Assembly: GCF_014637405.1 (NCBI RefSeq)
Contig: NZ_BMEY01000005.1
Coordinates: 152,924 to 216,923, forward strand
Length of the DNA: 64,000 bases
Source of the DNA: Ornithinibacillus halotolerans
Lineage (GTDB): Bacteria; Bacillota; Bacilli; Bacillales; Amphibacillaceae
Direction of reading: 5' to 3'
Of this stretch, positions 31,401 through 41,802 are shown piece after piece. The notes under the pieces were generated by a model. The model did not search any database. It was not told where the DNA came from and saw nothing but the letters and a program-made list of their open reading frames with translations. Both the position numbers and the translations under genes were made by a program. Every line of letters begins with the position of its first letter. Position 1 is the stretch's first letter.

Positions 31401-31429
31401 TTGAAATCAACAGTTATTTAAGATATAGT
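31401..31429 (+). promoter_or_regulatory. Sigma-A promoter of glmU
   Basis: TTGAAA and TATAGT with a 17-base spacer lie 65 bases upstream of glmU. Confidence 0.6.
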
Positions 31430-31493
31430 CAAAATGGATATTTATTAGTAGGCAGTATCTTATTTAACCTTTAATAATTGGAGGGAATTCCTC

Positions 31494-32879
31494 ATGTCAA
31501 AAAGATTTGCAGTAATTTTAGCAGCAGGTCAAGGTACTAGAATGAAGTCTAAGTTATATAAAGTACTCCATCCTGTTTTAGGAAAACCAATGGTACAACA
31601 TGTGCTAGAACAAGTAAAAGAAGTTGGACTAGATGAAATAGTAACTGTTGTTGGATTTGGTTCGGATAAAGTAAAAGAGCTTCTTGGTGAACAAACTAAA
31701 TTTGTCATTCAAGAAGAGCAATTAGGAACGGGACACGCGGTTATCCAAGCAGAAGAATTATTAAAAGATAAAAAAGGAACAACAATTGTTGTTTGTGGTG
31801 ATACACCGTTAATTACAAAAGAAACATTTAAAAATCTTTGTGAGCACCACGAAAAGGAAGGTGCAAAAGCAACTATTCTTACTGCACAAGCTCCAAATCC
31901 GTTTGGTTATGGTCGAGTTGTTCGCAATGATAACAATGAAGTTGAACGAATTGTAGAACAAAAAGATGCAAATCCTAATGAATTATTAATTAGTGAAATT
32001 AATACGGGGACGTATTGTTTTGATAATGAGGCATTATTTGCAGCTTTAAAAGAAGTTTCAAATGATAACGCTCAAGGGGAGTATTACTTACCAGATGTTA
32101 TTGAGATACTAAAAAATAAATCAGAAAAAGTTACTGCCTTTTTAACAGCTAATTTTGATGAGACATTAGGAGTAAATGATCGTGTTGCCTTAGCCCAGGC
32201 TGAAAAGACAATGAAACTACGTATTAATGAACAACATATGCGTAATGGTGTAACAATTATCGACCCTGAAAATACGTATATATCACCAGAAGTGCTTATC
32301 GAGCAAGATGTAATTATTTATCCGGGCTCTATTATCTCGGGAGATTCAATTATTAAAGAAAATGCCATTATTGGACCTAACAGCGAGATAAAAAATTGCG
32401 AGGTAGGAAAAGATACCGTTATTAAACAAAGTGTAGCTACAGATAGCAAAATTGGAGAACGGGTAAATGTAGGTCCATTTGCACATATTCGTCCAGATGC
32501 ATCCATTGGAGACGAAGCTAAAGTAGGTAATTTTGTTGAAATTAAAAAGGCATCTATAGGTAAAAGTAGCAAAGTTTCCCACTTAAGTTATATAGGTGAC
32601 GCTGAAGTAGGAAATAATGTTAATATAGGTTGTGGTACGATAACGGTAAACTATGATGGCAAAAATAAATATTTAACTACAATTGAGGACGATTCGTTCA
32701 TTGGTTGTAATTCAAATTTAATAGCACCAGTAAAAGTAGGCAAAGGCTCCTATGTTGCAGCAGGTTCTACTATAACAAAAGATGTGCCATCAGATGCATT
32801 ATCAGTTGCTCGTGCTAGACAAACGAATAAAGAAGGTTACGCATCAAGATTAAAAAATAAACTTAAAGATAAAGAATAA
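31494..32879 (+). CDS. glmU: Bifunctional GlmU: GlcN-1-P acetyltransferase / UDP-GlcNAc pyrophosphorylase
   Basis: GlmU makes UDP-GlcNAc for peptidoglycan and teichoic acids. The 461-residue protein has the N-terminal nucleotidyltransferase ([11 protein letters not shown], then GTGHAV) and a C-terminal left-handed beta-helix of hexapeptide repeats (from about 255; [24 protein letters not shown]) carrying acetyltransferase activity. It starts with GGAGGG upstream. It is followed by prs after 14 bases, a conserved pair. Confidence 0.97.
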   Translation: MSKRFAVILAAGQGTRMKSKLYKVLHPVLGKPMVQHVLEQVKEVGLDEIVTVVGFGSDKVKELLGEQTKFVIQEEQLGTGHAVIQAEELLKDKKGTTIVVCGDTPLITKETFKNLCEHHEKEGAKATILTAQAPNPFGYGRVVRNDNNEVERIVEQKDANPNELLISEINTGTYCFDNEALFAALKEVSNDNAQGEYYLPDVIEILKNKSEKVTAFLTANFDETLGVNDRVALAQAEKTMKLRINEQHMRNGVTIIDPENTYISPEVLIEQDVIIYPGSIISGDSIIKENAIIGPNSEIKNCEVGKDTVIKQSVATDSKIGERVNVGPFAHIRPDASIGDEAKVGNFVEIKKASIGKSSKVSHLSYIGDAEVGNNVNIGCGTITVNYDGKNKYLTTIEDDSFIGCNSNLIAPVKVGKGSYVAAGSTITKDVPSDALSVARARQTNKEGYASRLKNKLKDKE

Positions 32880-32893
32880 CGGAGGGCTACGTA

Positions 32894-33844
32894 ATGTCTC
32901 AATATCAAAATTCAAATATGAAGGTGTTTTCGCTTAATTCAAATCGAAAACTTGCTGAGGAGATTGCAGACCATATTGGTATTTCTCTTGGGAAGTGTAC
33001 AGTTACTACATTTAGTGATGGTGAAGTTCAAATAAATATCGAGGAAAGTGTACGTGGATCTGATGTTTATGTTGTTCAATCAACAAGTTCACCAGTAAAT
33101 CAACACTTAATGGAATTATTAATTATGTTGGATGCATTGAAACGTGCATCAGCAAAAACAATTAATGTTGTTATGCCGTATTATGGATATGCTCGCCAGG
33201 ATCGTAAAGCACGTTCAAGAGAGCCGATTACGGCTAAACTAGTAGCGGATTTAATTGAAACTGCAGGAGCTGACCGTGTGATTACACTTGATCTACATGC
33301 TCCGCAAATTCAAGGATTCTTTGATGGTCCAATTGATCACTTACAAGGCGTGCCGTTATTATCGGACTACTTTGAAGCAAAAAATATGGACGATATTATT
33401 ATTGTTTCACCTGATCATGGCGGTGTAACAAGAGCGAGAAAGATGGCAGATCGCCTTAAGGCTCCAATTGGTATCATTGATAAAAGAAGACCACGTCCAA
33501 ATGTTGCTGAGGTTATGAATATTATTGGTAATATTGAAGGGAAAACAGCAATCTTAATTGATGATATTATTGATACGGCTGGAACGATAACATTAGCTGC
33601 TAATGCACTTATTGAAAATGGTGCGAAGGAAGTGTATGCATGTTGTACGCACCCTGTTTTATCAGGCCCTGCAATTGAACGTATTGAAAACTCTAAAATT
33701 AAAGAGTTAGTAATCACAAACTCCATTCCATTACCTGAGAGTAAGATGAGTGACAAAATTACACAATTATCGGTTGCTCCACTTATTGGTGAAGCAATTA
33801 TACGGGTTCATGAAGAACAATCTGTAAGTATTTTATTCGATTAA
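32894..33844 (+). CDS. prs: Ribose-phosphate pyrophosphokinase
   Basis: Prs makes PRPP from ribose-5-phosphate and ATP for purines, pyrimidines, His, Trp and NAD. The 316-residue protein has the class I signature [18 protein letters not shown] and the PRPP loop [13 protein letters not shown]. Its product is also the effector sensed by PurR, encoded 2 kb upstream. It has an AACGGAGGG ribosome site. Confidence 0.97.
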   Translation: MSQYQNSNMKVFSLNSNRKLAEEIADHIGISLGKCTVTTFSDGEVQINIEESVRGSDVYVVQSTSSPVNQHLMELLIMLDALKRASAKTINVVMPYYGYARQDRKARSREPITAKLVADLIETAGADRVITLDLHAPQIQGFFDGPIDHLQGVPLLSDYFEAKNMDDIIIVSPDHGGVTRARKMADRLKAPIGIIDKRRPRPNVAEVMNIIGNIEGKTAILIDDIIDTAGTITLAANALIENGAKEVYACCTHPVLSGPAIERIENSKIKELVITNSIPLPESKMSDKITQLSVAPLIGEAIIRVHEEQSVSILFD

Positions 33845-33973
33845 TGTTTAATCTCACGGTTAACAGGGAAAATACTATTATGTGGTATACTATAAGATAG
33901 AAACTTTTTTTATTAAAAGTTGTCATAAATATTGGGTGATACGAGTTTTACTAAAATTAGGAGGATGATATTG

Positions 33974-34597
33974 ATGTCAGTAATCTTAAGTGCAAGGAAA
34001 CGAGAGGATCATGCAAGATCGGCAACAAAAGAACTACGTCAAAATGGACAAGTTCCAGCTGTAGTTTATGGTAAAGAAAAAGATTCAAAGTCTATTTCCG
34101 TAGATAGTATTGAGCTCCTTAAAACTGTAAGAGATGAAGGAAGAAATGTAATTATCTCACTTCAAATTGAAGGGGACTCACCAGTAAATGTTATGTTACA
34201 TGACTATCAAACAGATGCGATAAAAGATTCTTTATTACATGCAGATTTCTATATGGTTAACATGTCTCAAGAAATGGAAACTAGCGTATCTGTTCGTTTA
34301 GTAGGAGAGCCTGAGAATGGCGTTATTCAACAACCACTCTATGAAGTAACGGTTCGAGCTACACCTGACAATATACCAAATGAAATTACTGTTGATATTT
34401 CAAATAAAAGTATTGGTGACATTGTTACAGTAGCTGAAATTGGGGAATCAAGTACATATGAAGTAGTTGAAGAACCTGAAACAGTAGTAGCAAGTGTTCT
34501 TGCACCAAATACAAATGCAGATATGGAAGGCCAAGATGAAACTGGCCAAGAACCAGGATTTACAGGTGAAGCACAATCTGAAGCTAATGCAGATTAA
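33974..34597 (+). CDS. ctc: 50S ribosomal protein L25/general stress protein Ctc
   Basis: Ctc binds 5S rRNA in the ribosome. The 207-residue protein has the N-terminal L25 domain (KREDHARSATKELRQNGQVPAVVYGK) and the C-terminal TL5/CTC beta domain, ending in a 25-residue acidic tail. I chose the ATG at 33974 because AGGAGG lies 9 bases before it; the in-frame ATG at 33965 touches the ribosome site. Upstream an extended -10 (TGG-TATACT at 33886) is seen rather than a sigma-B promoter, unlike B. subtilis ctc. Confidence 0.93.
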   Translation: MSVILSARKREDHARSATKELRQNGQVPAVVYGKEKDSKSISVDSIELLKTVRDEGRNVIISLQIEGDSPVNVMLHDYQTDAIKDSLLHADFYMVNMSQEMETSVSVRLVGEPENGVIQQPLYEVTVRATPDNIPNEITVDISNKSIGDIVTVAEIGESSTYEVVEEPETVVASVLAPNTNADMEGQDETGQEPGFTGEAQSEANAD

Positions 34598-34629
34598 TAA
34601 CTAAAATTAATTAAGAATAAAAACTAAAA

Positions 34630-34664
34630 CCCTCCATATAAATAATTTTATATGGAGGGATTGT
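34630..34664 (+). terminator. Terminator of ctc
   Basis: A perfect 13-bp stem (CCCTCCATATAAA against TTATATGGAGGG) is followed by ATTGTTCT; the T-run is short. Confidence 0.75.
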
Positions 34665-34728
34665 TCTATTTCCAGGCTGGGATATGATAGTACTTGATAG
34701 TTAAATATTAAATAAGGGAAGAATCAAG

Positions 34729-35289
34729 ATGAAATGTATTGTAGGATTAGGAAACCCAGGTAGAAAATATCAATCAACTCGACATAATATTGGATTTATG
34801 GTTATAGACGAGCTTTTATCACGTCATAACCTACAATTAAATAAGACCAAATTCAAAGGCAACTATGCAATGGATACCATCCAAGGAGAAAAGGTAATAT
34901 TACTAGAACCCCAAACATATATGAATCTCTCCGGAGAATCTCTTAGACCGCTAATGGACTATTTTAATATAGATACAGAAGATGTTCTAGTAATCTATGA
35001 TGACTTAGATCTGCCTACCGGAAAAATACGACTTAGACAAAAGGGTGGACATGGAGGACATAATGGAATCAGATCCATTATTGATCATGTTGGTACAAAA
35101 GATTTTAAACGAGTTCGAATAGGTGTAGGAAGACCGACAACTCCAATACCTGTTGTTGATTACGTCCTAGGTTCTTTTCCAAAAGAAGAGCATAATTTAG
35201 TTAATGAAAGCATCCAAAAAGCAGCCGATGCTTGTGAACGTTGGTTAGAGAAGCCATTTATTGATGTAATGAATGAATTTAATTCCTAA
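34729..35289 (+). CDS. pth: Peptidyl-tRNA hydrolase
   Basis: Pth recycles stalled peptidyl-tRNAs. The 186-residue enzyme has [18 protein letters not shown] with catalytic His, [13 protein letters not shown] with catalytic Asp, and [11 protein letters not shown]. In B. subtilis the gene is called spoVC. The ATG follows AAGGGAAG. TTGTTC and TATGAT (16-base spacer) at 34661-34688 may be a weak promoter. Confidence 0.96.
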   Translation: MKCIVGLGNPGRKYQSTRHNIGFMVIDELLSRHNLQLNKTKFKGNYAMDTIQGEKVILLEPQTYMNLSGESLRPLMDYFNIDTEDVLVIYDDLDLPTGKIRLRQKGGHGGHNGIRSIIDHVGTKDFKRVRIGVGRPTTPIPVVDYVLGSFPKEEHNLVNESIQKAADACERWLEKPFIDVMNEFNS

Positions 35290-35380
35290 AGTTGATAAAT
35301 TGCTACTATAAACAGTATAAATTATATCTTTTCGGATAAACCTATTAACTAGGAATTTGTTTATTCGAGGAGGTATTTCT

Positions 35381-35611
35381 ATGTCTATTGTCTATACATG
35401 TAGACATTGTGGGCATGTAATTGGTGAAATTGCAGAAAAGAATATTGACACCAGTATACTAGGTTGGGATAAGTTAAATGAAGAGGAAAAAAGAGAAATG
35501 ATTCAATATAAGGAAAATGGTGATGTTCAAATTCAAGCCATTTGTGAAAACTGTCAGGAATCGTTAGGTCATCATCCAGAATATCATGAATTAGATTATT
35601 TCATACAATAA
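35381..35611 (+). CDS. fin: Anti-sigma-F factor Fin
   Basis: Fin (YabK) inhibits sigma-F late in the forespore, aiding the switch to sigma-G. The 76-residue protein has two zinc-binding pairs, CRHC and CENC, and matches the 76-residue B. subtilis protein. The ATG at 35381 has a strong GAGGAGGT site at correct spacing, which decides the start. It sits between pth and mfd as in B. subtilis. A sigma-F promoter is expected, but the best candidate (GTATA at 35315) has poor -10 spacing. Confidence 0.93.
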   Translation: MSIVYTCRHCGHVIGEIAEKNIDTSILGWDKLNEEEKREMIQYKENGDVQIQAICENCQESLGHHPEYHELDYFIQ

Positions 35612-35628
35612 ACTAATATAATAACAAG

Positions 35629-35663
35629 CTTTGGTTTTATAGCCAAGGCATTTTCTGTTTTAT
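35629..35663 (+). terminator. Weak terminator after fin
   Basis: The stem GCTTTGG/CCAAGGC is followed by a T-rich but interrupted run. Confidence 0.45.
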
Positions 35664-35778
35664 TTTTTTATACCTATCCTATATCATGGGTTTGCCCATG
35701 TTATACAAATTTAACTTTTTAAGCAAAATTTATAGAATCAATGCAACGTGTTGGGAAAGTCATAATGGGGGTTTGAAT

Positions 35779-38700
35779 GTGAAAGATATTAGTCATTTTC
35801 TAAAGTCTAAAGAAGATATAAGAACAATTATTGATGGTATTGGAGATGGATTAAAAGAACAATTAGTTGCAGGTCTGTCAGGGTCAGCTAGAAGTATGCT
35901 TGTAGCAGCAATTGAGGAGTCTTTAAATCGCCCAATACTTCTAATTACATATCAACTTGTTCAGGCACAACAACTATACGATGACTTAACCGTATTTTTA
36001 GACGAGGAACATGTTCATTTGTATCCAGTAAATGAACTAATTGCATCAGAAATTGCAATATCTAGTCCAGAATTACGAAGTCAGAGGATTGAAGCGTTAA
36101 CTAAATGGTCAAGTCAAAAAAATGGCGTTTTGATTGCACCAGTAGCAGCATTGAAGAGAATATTACCCCCACAACATTACTGGGAAAAATATCAATTATT
36201 CTTTCAAGAAGGCACAGATATAGAAATAGATTCCTATCTGAACTCATTAATTGATATGGGATTTGAGCATGCATCGATGGTAACAGCTCCAGGAGAATTT
36301 AGTCGTCGTGGAGGAATTATCGATATTTACCCAGTTACAGAACCTCATCCGATTCGAATAGAGTTATTTGATACAGAGGTTGATTCTATAAGGTATTTCG
36401 ATGCAGATACACAACGTTCTTTAGATCGTCTTCATAAAGTAAGTGTAGGCCCAGCAACAGAGTTGTTATTAACGAATGAAGATATATTAAGAGGTGCGGG
36501 AAAGTTAGAGGACGCTTTAGCAGCATCTTTAAAAAGTTCAAAATCAAAAGAATCTAAAGAAATGCTAATAGAAGCAATTGATGGTGACATTGAACGATTA
36601 AAATCATTAGAACACTATCCAGAGATGTATAAATATATCGGTTTCTTTTATGAAAATCCTGCTAGTTTATTAGATTATCTACCTTCAAATGGAATTCTTA
36701 TTCTTGATGAGATGTCTAGAATTCAAGAGACAGCTACAAATCTAGACCACGAGGAAGCGGAGTGGTATTCTAGCTTACTAGAAGCGAATCGAATGGTGAA
36801 AGATAGCAGATTCTCCTTTGATTGGCATACAATTTGGGGAAATATGAATCGTACTCGAATTTATATGTCTGTATTTTTACGTCATATTCCGAATACAACA
36901 CCTCAAAATATTGTGAATCTATCTTCTCGTGCGATGCAAGAATTTCATGGACAAATGCATCTTTTCAAAAATGAATTGAAGCGCTGGTCTAAGGGAGATT
37001 ATTCTGTCATTATTGCGGTACCAAATAAAAACCGGGCAGAAAAGGTTCATTCCATTCTTGCAGATTATGAAATAGAATCAGTAGTTACAGATCAACTCCA
37101 ACTTCCTGTAGAGCAACCAACAATTGCTGTAGCTAGTTTAAATAGCGGTATTGAACTACCGATGCATAAGCTTGCAGTTGTTACTGAAAGTGAATTATTT
37201 AAGAAACAAACAAAACGTCCACGTAAAAAACAAAATATTTCCAATGCAGAAAGAATCCAAAACTATCAAGAGTTAAAAGTGGGCGATTATGTTGTTCACA
37301 CAAATCACGGTATTGGGCGTTACTTAGGAATAGAAACATTAGAAGTCAATGATAAGCATAAAGACTATATGTTAATTAAGTATTCTGGTGATGATAAGTT
37401 ATTTATTCCAATTGAGCAAATAGATTTAGTGAAGAAATATGTTGGCTCTGAAGGAAAAGAACCGAAGCTCTATAAATTGGGCGGCAGTGAATGGACAAAA
37501 GTTAAGCGAAAAGTTCAAAGTTCTGTTGAAGATATTGCTGATGATTTGATTAAGCTATATGCAGAGAGACAATCACAAAAAGGGTATGCATTTTCATCTG
37601 ATGGCGAATTACAACGAGAATTTGATGCATCGTTTCCGTATCAAGAAACAGAAGATCAATTACGTTGTATTGAAGAGATAAAGCGTGATATGGAAAATAT
37701 AAGACCAATGGACCGATTACTATGTGGTGACGTTGGTTATGGAAAGACAGAGGTCGCTATTCGTGCAGCATTCAAAGCAGTTGCAGATGGAAAACAAGTT
37801 GCATTTCTTGTGCCAACTACTATCCTTGCGCAACAGCACTATGAAACAATTAGGGAAAGATTTCAGGATTATCCAATTAATATTGGTTTACTAAGTAGAT
37901 TTAGAACTCCAAAACAGCAAAAAGAGACGATAGATGGTTTAAATCGAGGAGTAGTAGATATTGTAGTTGGAACTCATCGTCTTCTATCTAAGGATATTAC
38001 GTATCATGACTTAGGGTTGCTAATTGTTGATGAGGAGCAACGATTTGGTGTTAAACATAAAGAAAAAATAAAACAGCTGAAGACGAATATTGATGTGTTA
38101 ACATTAACTGCTACACCTATACCGCGTACTCTTCATATGTCAATGCTTGGTGTTCGTGATCTATCAGTTATTGAAACACCGCCAGAGAACCGTTTTCCTA
38201 TTCAAACATACGTATTGGAATATAATCCTGTGTTAATCCGAGAAGCAATAGAAAGGGAAATGGCTCGTGGTGGGCAAGTATTCTTCTTGTATAATCGAGT
38301 TGAAAGTATTGATAAAATGGCTAGAGATATTGGCATGTTAGTGCCAGACGCTCGAGTAACAGTAGCGCATGGCCAGATGAATGAATCGGAATTAGAAAAC
38401 GTAATGCTGAGCTTTTTAGAGGGCGAATTTGATGTTCTAGTAAGTACAACTATAATAGAGACAGGTGTCGATATACCAAACGTAAATACATTAATTGTTT
38501 ATGATGCTGATCGGATGGGACTAAGCCAGCTTTATCAGTTAAGAGGGAGAGTTGGTCGCTCTAACCGAGTAGCGTATGCGTATTTTACGTATAAAAAAGA
38601 TAAAGTACTTACTGAAGTTGCCGAAAAAAGGTTACAAGCTATAAAGGAATTTACGGAATTAGGATCAGGATTTAAGATTGCTATGCGTGACCTTTCCATT

Positions 38701-39297
38701 CGTGGAGCAGGAAATCTGTTAGGTGCACAACAGCATGGTTTCATTGACTCGGTTGGTTTTGACATGTATAACCAAATGCTAACTGAGGCGATTGAGGCTA
38801 AAAAGCAAGGAAAAGAAATTGAGGAAGTGAAACCATTTAATCCTGAGATTACTTTAACAATTGATGCATATATTCCAGACACATATATAAAAGATGAAAG
38901 ACAAAAAATTGATATGTATAAACAATTTCAGACGATACGCTCCAAAGAAGATATCATTGACTTGCAAGATGAATTATTAGATCGTTTTGGAGATTTTCCT
39001 ACAGAGGTAGAAAATCTGTTTATAGTTTCTGAATTAAGATGGTTAGCTAAGAAGGAACGAGTCGAATCTATTCATGAAAAGAATAATAAGATAGAATTAC
39101 TTGTCTCTGAAGAAAGAAGTCAGCTAATTGATGGCTCAAAGATTTTTGAATTAGCTAATGAATACGGCAGAGAAATAATGTTAGGGACAGAACAGAATAA
39201 ATTAAAAGTCATGTATCGCTATTCCAAAGAAAATAAGTTCAAACGCTATGATACAATAAAAGATTTTATTGGAAAAATGGATAAAATTAATCGATAA
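35779..39297 (+). CDS. mfd: Transcription-repair coupling factor
   Basis: Mfd removes RNA polymerase stalled at lesions and recruits UvrA. The 1172-residue protein (B. subtilis 1177) has the N-terminal UvrB-like module, the RNA-polymerase-interacting domain with [16 protein letters not shown] (about 530), and RecG-like motor motifs GDVGYGKTE (about 650) and DEEQRFG (about 750), then the TRG and C-terminal autoinhibitory D7 domains. I chose the GTG at 35779 (GGGGG upstream); the frame extends further upstream, but that part has no family similarity or ribosome site. Confidence 0.95.
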   Translation: MKDISHFLKSKEDIRTIIDGIGDGLKEQLVAGLSGSARSMLVAAIEESLNRPILLITYQLVQAQQLYDDLTVFLDEEHVHLYPVNELIASEIAISSPELRSQRIEALTKWSSQKNGVLIAPVAALKRILPPQHYWEKYQLFFQEGTDIEIDSYLNSLIDMGFEHASMVTAPGEFSRRGGIIDIYPVTEPHPIRIELFDTEVDSIRYFDADTQRSLDRLHKVSVGPATELLLTNEDILRGAGKLEDALAASLKSSKSKESKEMLIEAIDGDIERLKSLEHYPEMYKYIGFFYENPASLLDYLPSNGILILDEMSRIQETATNLDHEEAEWYSSLLEANRMVKDSRFSFDWHTIWGNMNRTRIYMSVFLRHIPNTTPQNIVNLSSRAMQEFHGQMHLFKNELKRWSKGDYSVIIAVPNKNRAEKVHSILADYEIESVVTDQLQLPVEQPTIAVASLNSGIELPMHKLAVVTESELFKKQTKRPRKKQNISNAERIQNYQELKVGDYVVHTNHGIGRYLGIETLEVNDKHKDYMLIKYSGDDKLFIPIEQIDLVKKYVGSEGKEPKLYKLGGSEWTKVKRKVQSSVEDIADDLIKLYAERQSQKGYAFSSDGELQREFDASFPYQETEDQLRCIEEIKRDMENIRPMDRLLCGDVGYGKTEVAIRAAFKAVADGKQVAFLVPTTILAQQHYETIRERFQDYPINIGLLSRFRTPKQQKETIDGLNRGVVDIVVGTHRLLSKDITYHDLGLLIVDEEQRFGVKHKEKIKQLKTNIDVLTLTATPIPRTLHMSMLGVRDLSVIETPPENRFPIQTYVLEYNPVLIREAIEREMARGGQVFFLYNRVESIDKMARDIGMLVPDARVTVAHGQMNESELENVMLSFLEGEFDVLVSTTIIETGVDIPNVNTLIVYDADRMGLSQLYQLRGRVGRSNRVAYAYFTYKKDKVLTEVAEKRLQAIKEFTELGSGFKIAMRDLSIRGAGNLLGAQQHGFIDSVGFDMYNQMLTEAIEAKKQGKEIEEVKPFNPEITLTIDAYIPDTYIKDERQKIDMYKQFQTIRSKEDIIDLQDELLDRFGDFPTEVENLFIVSELRWLAKKERVESIHEKNNKIELLVSEERSQLIDGSKIFELANEYGREIMLGTEQNKLKVMYRYSKENKFKRYDTIKDFIGKMDKINR

Positions 39298-39317
39298 GTA
39301 CAATAAATGGTATTTCA

Positions 39318-39347
39318 TGTATACTTCTTCCAAGATGATTTATACTA
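39318..39347 (+). promoter_or_regulatory. Sigma-G-type promoter of spoVT
   Basis: TGTATA, a 17-base spacer and TATACTA fit the sigma-G (and sigma-F) class (GHATR, N17-18, CATNHTA). spoVT is a sigma-G gene in B. subtilis. Confidence 0.6.
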
Positions 39348-39355
39348 CTAAAACA

Positions 39356-39463
39356 CAACTCGAGTTAACATATAAATAAGACTTAAGTGTAGTTGTGTAT
39401 GATACTTAAGTTGGTTGTTTAAGGGACATCCAACCCGATAACTAAATCACCACTCGAGTGAAA
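39356..39463 (+). repeat. Palindromic leader sequences between mfd and spoVT
   Basis: The self-palindromes ACTCGAGT (about 39358 and 39452) and ACTTAAGT (39381 and 39404) each occur twice, downstream of the proposed promoter. There is also a GGTTG/CAACC hairpin. They may form RNA structures or binding sites in the spoVT leader. Confidence 0.5.
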
Positions 39464-39524
39464 AATAGTCTTAGCTTCTAAACATAAGCATTAAAAATCA
39501 TCAAAAGAAAGCGAGGCTTCATAC

Positions 39525-40061
39525 ATGAAAGCAACAGGAATTGTACGACGGATTGATGATTTAGGTAGAGTAGTCATCCCAAAAGAAATCAGAAGGACGT
39601 TACGTATCCGTGAAGGAGACCCATTAGAAATATTCATTGATAGAGAAGGTGAAGTGATTCTAAAAAAATACTCTCCAATTAATGAATTAGGGAACTTTGC
39701 AACCGAGTATGCTCAGGCTTTATTTGATTCACTTCATCATCCGGTATTAATTTGTGATCGCGATGAATTTATCGCTGTAGCTGGCGAGTCTAAGAAGGAT
39801 TACTTAAATAAAAATATTGGCTCTAAAATTGAAAAGGCAATTGAAGGTCGACTGCAAACATTAGAAACGGAATCGACTACAATAGAACTACTCGCGGGGA
39901 AAGAAGAAGAGGTAACATCTTATTGTATAAGCACCATTATAGCCAATGGTGATCCGATTGGCTGTATTGTAATGTTTTCAAAAGACCAAGAAAAACTCAG
40001 TGAAGTAGAACAGAAATCTTTGGAAACAGCTGCAAGCTTTTTAGCAAAACAAATGGAATAA
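39525..40061 (+). CDS. spoVT: Stage V sporulation regulator SpoVT
   Basis: SpoVT tunes sigma-G-dependent genes in the forespore. The 178-residue protein has an AbrB-like swapped-hairpin DNA-binding domain (KATGIVRRIDDLGRVVIPKEI) and a GAF-like ligand domain (about 56-178). Size is identical to B. subtilis. It has an AAAGCGAGG ribosome site. It is monocistronic, between a sigma-G-like promoter and a terminator. Confidence 0.96.
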   Translation: MKATGIVRRIDDLGRVVIPKEIRRTLRIREGDPLEIFIDREGEVILKKYSPINELGNFATEYAQALFDSLHHPVLICDRDEFIAVAGESKKDYLNKNIGSKIEKAIEGRLQTLETESTTIELLAGKEEEVTSYCISTIIANGDPIGCIVMFSKDQEKLSEVEQKSLETAASFLAKQME

Positions 40062-40073
40062 AGGGTAACTTAA

Positions 40074-40115
40074 AGGATGAAAATTAGGTTGAAAACTAAT
40101 TTTCTCCTTTTTTTA
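40074..40115 (+). terminator. Terminator of spoVT
   Basis: The stem AGGATGAAAATTAG/CTAATTTTCTCCT (with mismatches) is followed by T7. Confidence 0.75.
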
Positions 40116-40244
40116 TATTCAAGCATTCACTTGTAAAGATAAATAGCTTTAATAGACCGTATTAGTGGCTATCTTCAAGTTTTGGTAACTATGATATAAT
40201 GAGTAGGAATTTTAAGTAGAGTACACTCTTAAAGGACGTTACAT

Positions 40245-41789
40245 ATGGAAACAAACAAGTTTGTTCAAGGTGCATTAATACTAACACTCGCAGGATTAAT
40301 CAGTAAAATATTGAGTGCTGGATATCGAATACCGTTACAAAACTTAACAGGAGATATTGGCTTTTATATTTATCAACAAGTATATCCAATATTAGGAATT
40401 GCACTAGTTTTATCTATATATGGCTTTCCAACTGCCATCTCGAAGTTAGTCGCAGAAAAAGAAGAACTATCGATTAAATACTTTGTTTTTCCTATTTGGA
40501 TCATTTTATTTGTTATTAGCAGCTTATCGGCAATACTTCTCTTTGTTTACGCAGAGGAAATTGCTCTTTATATTGGAGATAGTAGGTTAATATCTGCTTA
40601 TCAATTGGCAAGTATCGTTTTACTGATAATTCCTTTTACTACTTTACTGAGAGGTATTTTTCAAGGTAAATCACAAATGAAGCCACTTGCGTACTCACAA
40701 ATAGGGGAACAGCTAATCCGCGTTTCAATAATTATTGCTATTGCAATAGGTGTTGCAAATTATGGATTAGATGTATATTGGATTGGTACTTATGCGGGAA
40801 TAGCATCAATTATTGGGGCCTTGGTGGCTTCACTCATATTAGTTATCTTTTTAAGGAAAACCAAGTATCTAAGTAATTTTAAAGAACCTATTCCTTGGAA
40901 ATATTATGTAAAGACGATTGTATCCTATGGCATTATTGCCTCACTAAGTCACTTGATTCTACTAATTATCCAATTTGCAGATTCATTTACCGTAGTACCG
41001 GGACTAATAGAAAAGGGACTTTCCATTGAAGAAGCTATGGAGCAAAAAGGAGTGTTTGATCGTGGACAACCACTCATACAAATTGGGGCAGTTGTAGGTT
41101 CATCCTTTGGACTTGCTTTAATTCCTAGTTTGGCAAAAGGGAATATTCCAAAGAAATTTTCTACTTTTAACGAAGATATTGTTAGTTCTATAAAAATAAG
41201 TTTTTATCTTGCTTGGGGAGCTTCAGTTGGTTTGGTTTATTTGTTTCCCCATATTAATATATTGTTGTATCAAGATAGTCAAGGCACTCAAGCTTTAACA
41301 ATTTTAATGGTTGCAGTTTTTTTAAGCGCAATTGTTATTACGGCGAGCTCTATTCTACAAGGTGTGGGACATATTAAATGGACCGCAGTTTTCATATTAT
41401 TGGCTTTCGCTTTAAAGTGGCTGTTAAATCATTTGCTTGTTCCGCATTTTGGAATTATTGGAAGTTCTATTGGTACTGTAATTAGTTTATTATTTTTAGT
41501 CGCTTCTATCTTCTTAAAGTTTAAAAAGAGTTATCCTAATCAAAGAATGTTACCAATCAATTGGAGAGCTTTTATTGCTGCAAATATATGTATGGTTGCA
41601 TTTTTAATTATTGCAGAGAAGATTATTTATATGGAGTCACTTTCTAGAGGCATACTCTGTATTGTTATTCTTATGATTTCTTTTGTTGGAGCAATAATCT
41701 ACCTTTACGTATTAATACGACTTAAAGCATTTTCAAATAAAGAATTGTCCTTAATACCATTAGGATCAAAATTAAAAGGAATTAAATAG
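40245..41789 (+). CDS. yabM: MOP-superfamily flippase-like membrane protein (SpoVB/YabM family)
   Basis: This 514-residue, highly hydrophobic protein has about 14 membrane segments and the MATE/MurJ-like N-terminus FVQGALILTLAGLISKILSAGYRIPLQNLTGD. Family members (SpoVB, YtgP, YkvU) flip lipid-linked cell-wall precursors; the substrate of YabM is not known. It starts at ATG 40245. It is 13 bases from yabN, beginning the run to divIC. Confidence 0.9.
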   Translation: METNKFVQGALILTLAGLISKILSAGYRIPLQNLTGDIGFYIYQQVYPILGIALVLSIYGFPTAISKLVAEKEELSIKYFVFPIWIILFVISSLSAILLFVYAEEIALYIGDSRLISAYQLASIVLLIIPFTTLLRGIFQGKSQMKPLAYSQIGEQLIRVSIIIAIAIGVANYGLDVYWIGTYAGIASIIGALVASLILVIFLRKTKYLSNFKEPIPWKYYVKTIVSYGIIASLSHLILLIIQFADSFTVVPGLIEKGLSIEEAMEQKGVFDRGQPLIQIGAVVGSSFGLALIPSLAKGNIPKKFSTFNEDIVSSIKISFYLAWGASVGLVYLFPHINILLYQDSQGTQALTILMVAVFLSAIVITASSILQGVGHIKWTAVFILLAFALKWLLNHLLVPHFGIIGSSIGTVISLLFLVASIFLKFKKSYPNQRMLPINWRAFIAANICMVAFLIIAEKIIYMESLSRGILCIVILMISFVGAIIYLYVLIRLKAFSNKELSLIPLGSKLKGIK

Positions 41790-41802
41790 GAGGACCATTA
41801 TT

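Noticed and set aside
35686..35778. N-terminal extension of Mfd
   Set aside because: There is no ribosome site for the upstream GTG/ATG and no resemblance to the Mfd N-terminus; GTG 35779 gives the expected length.
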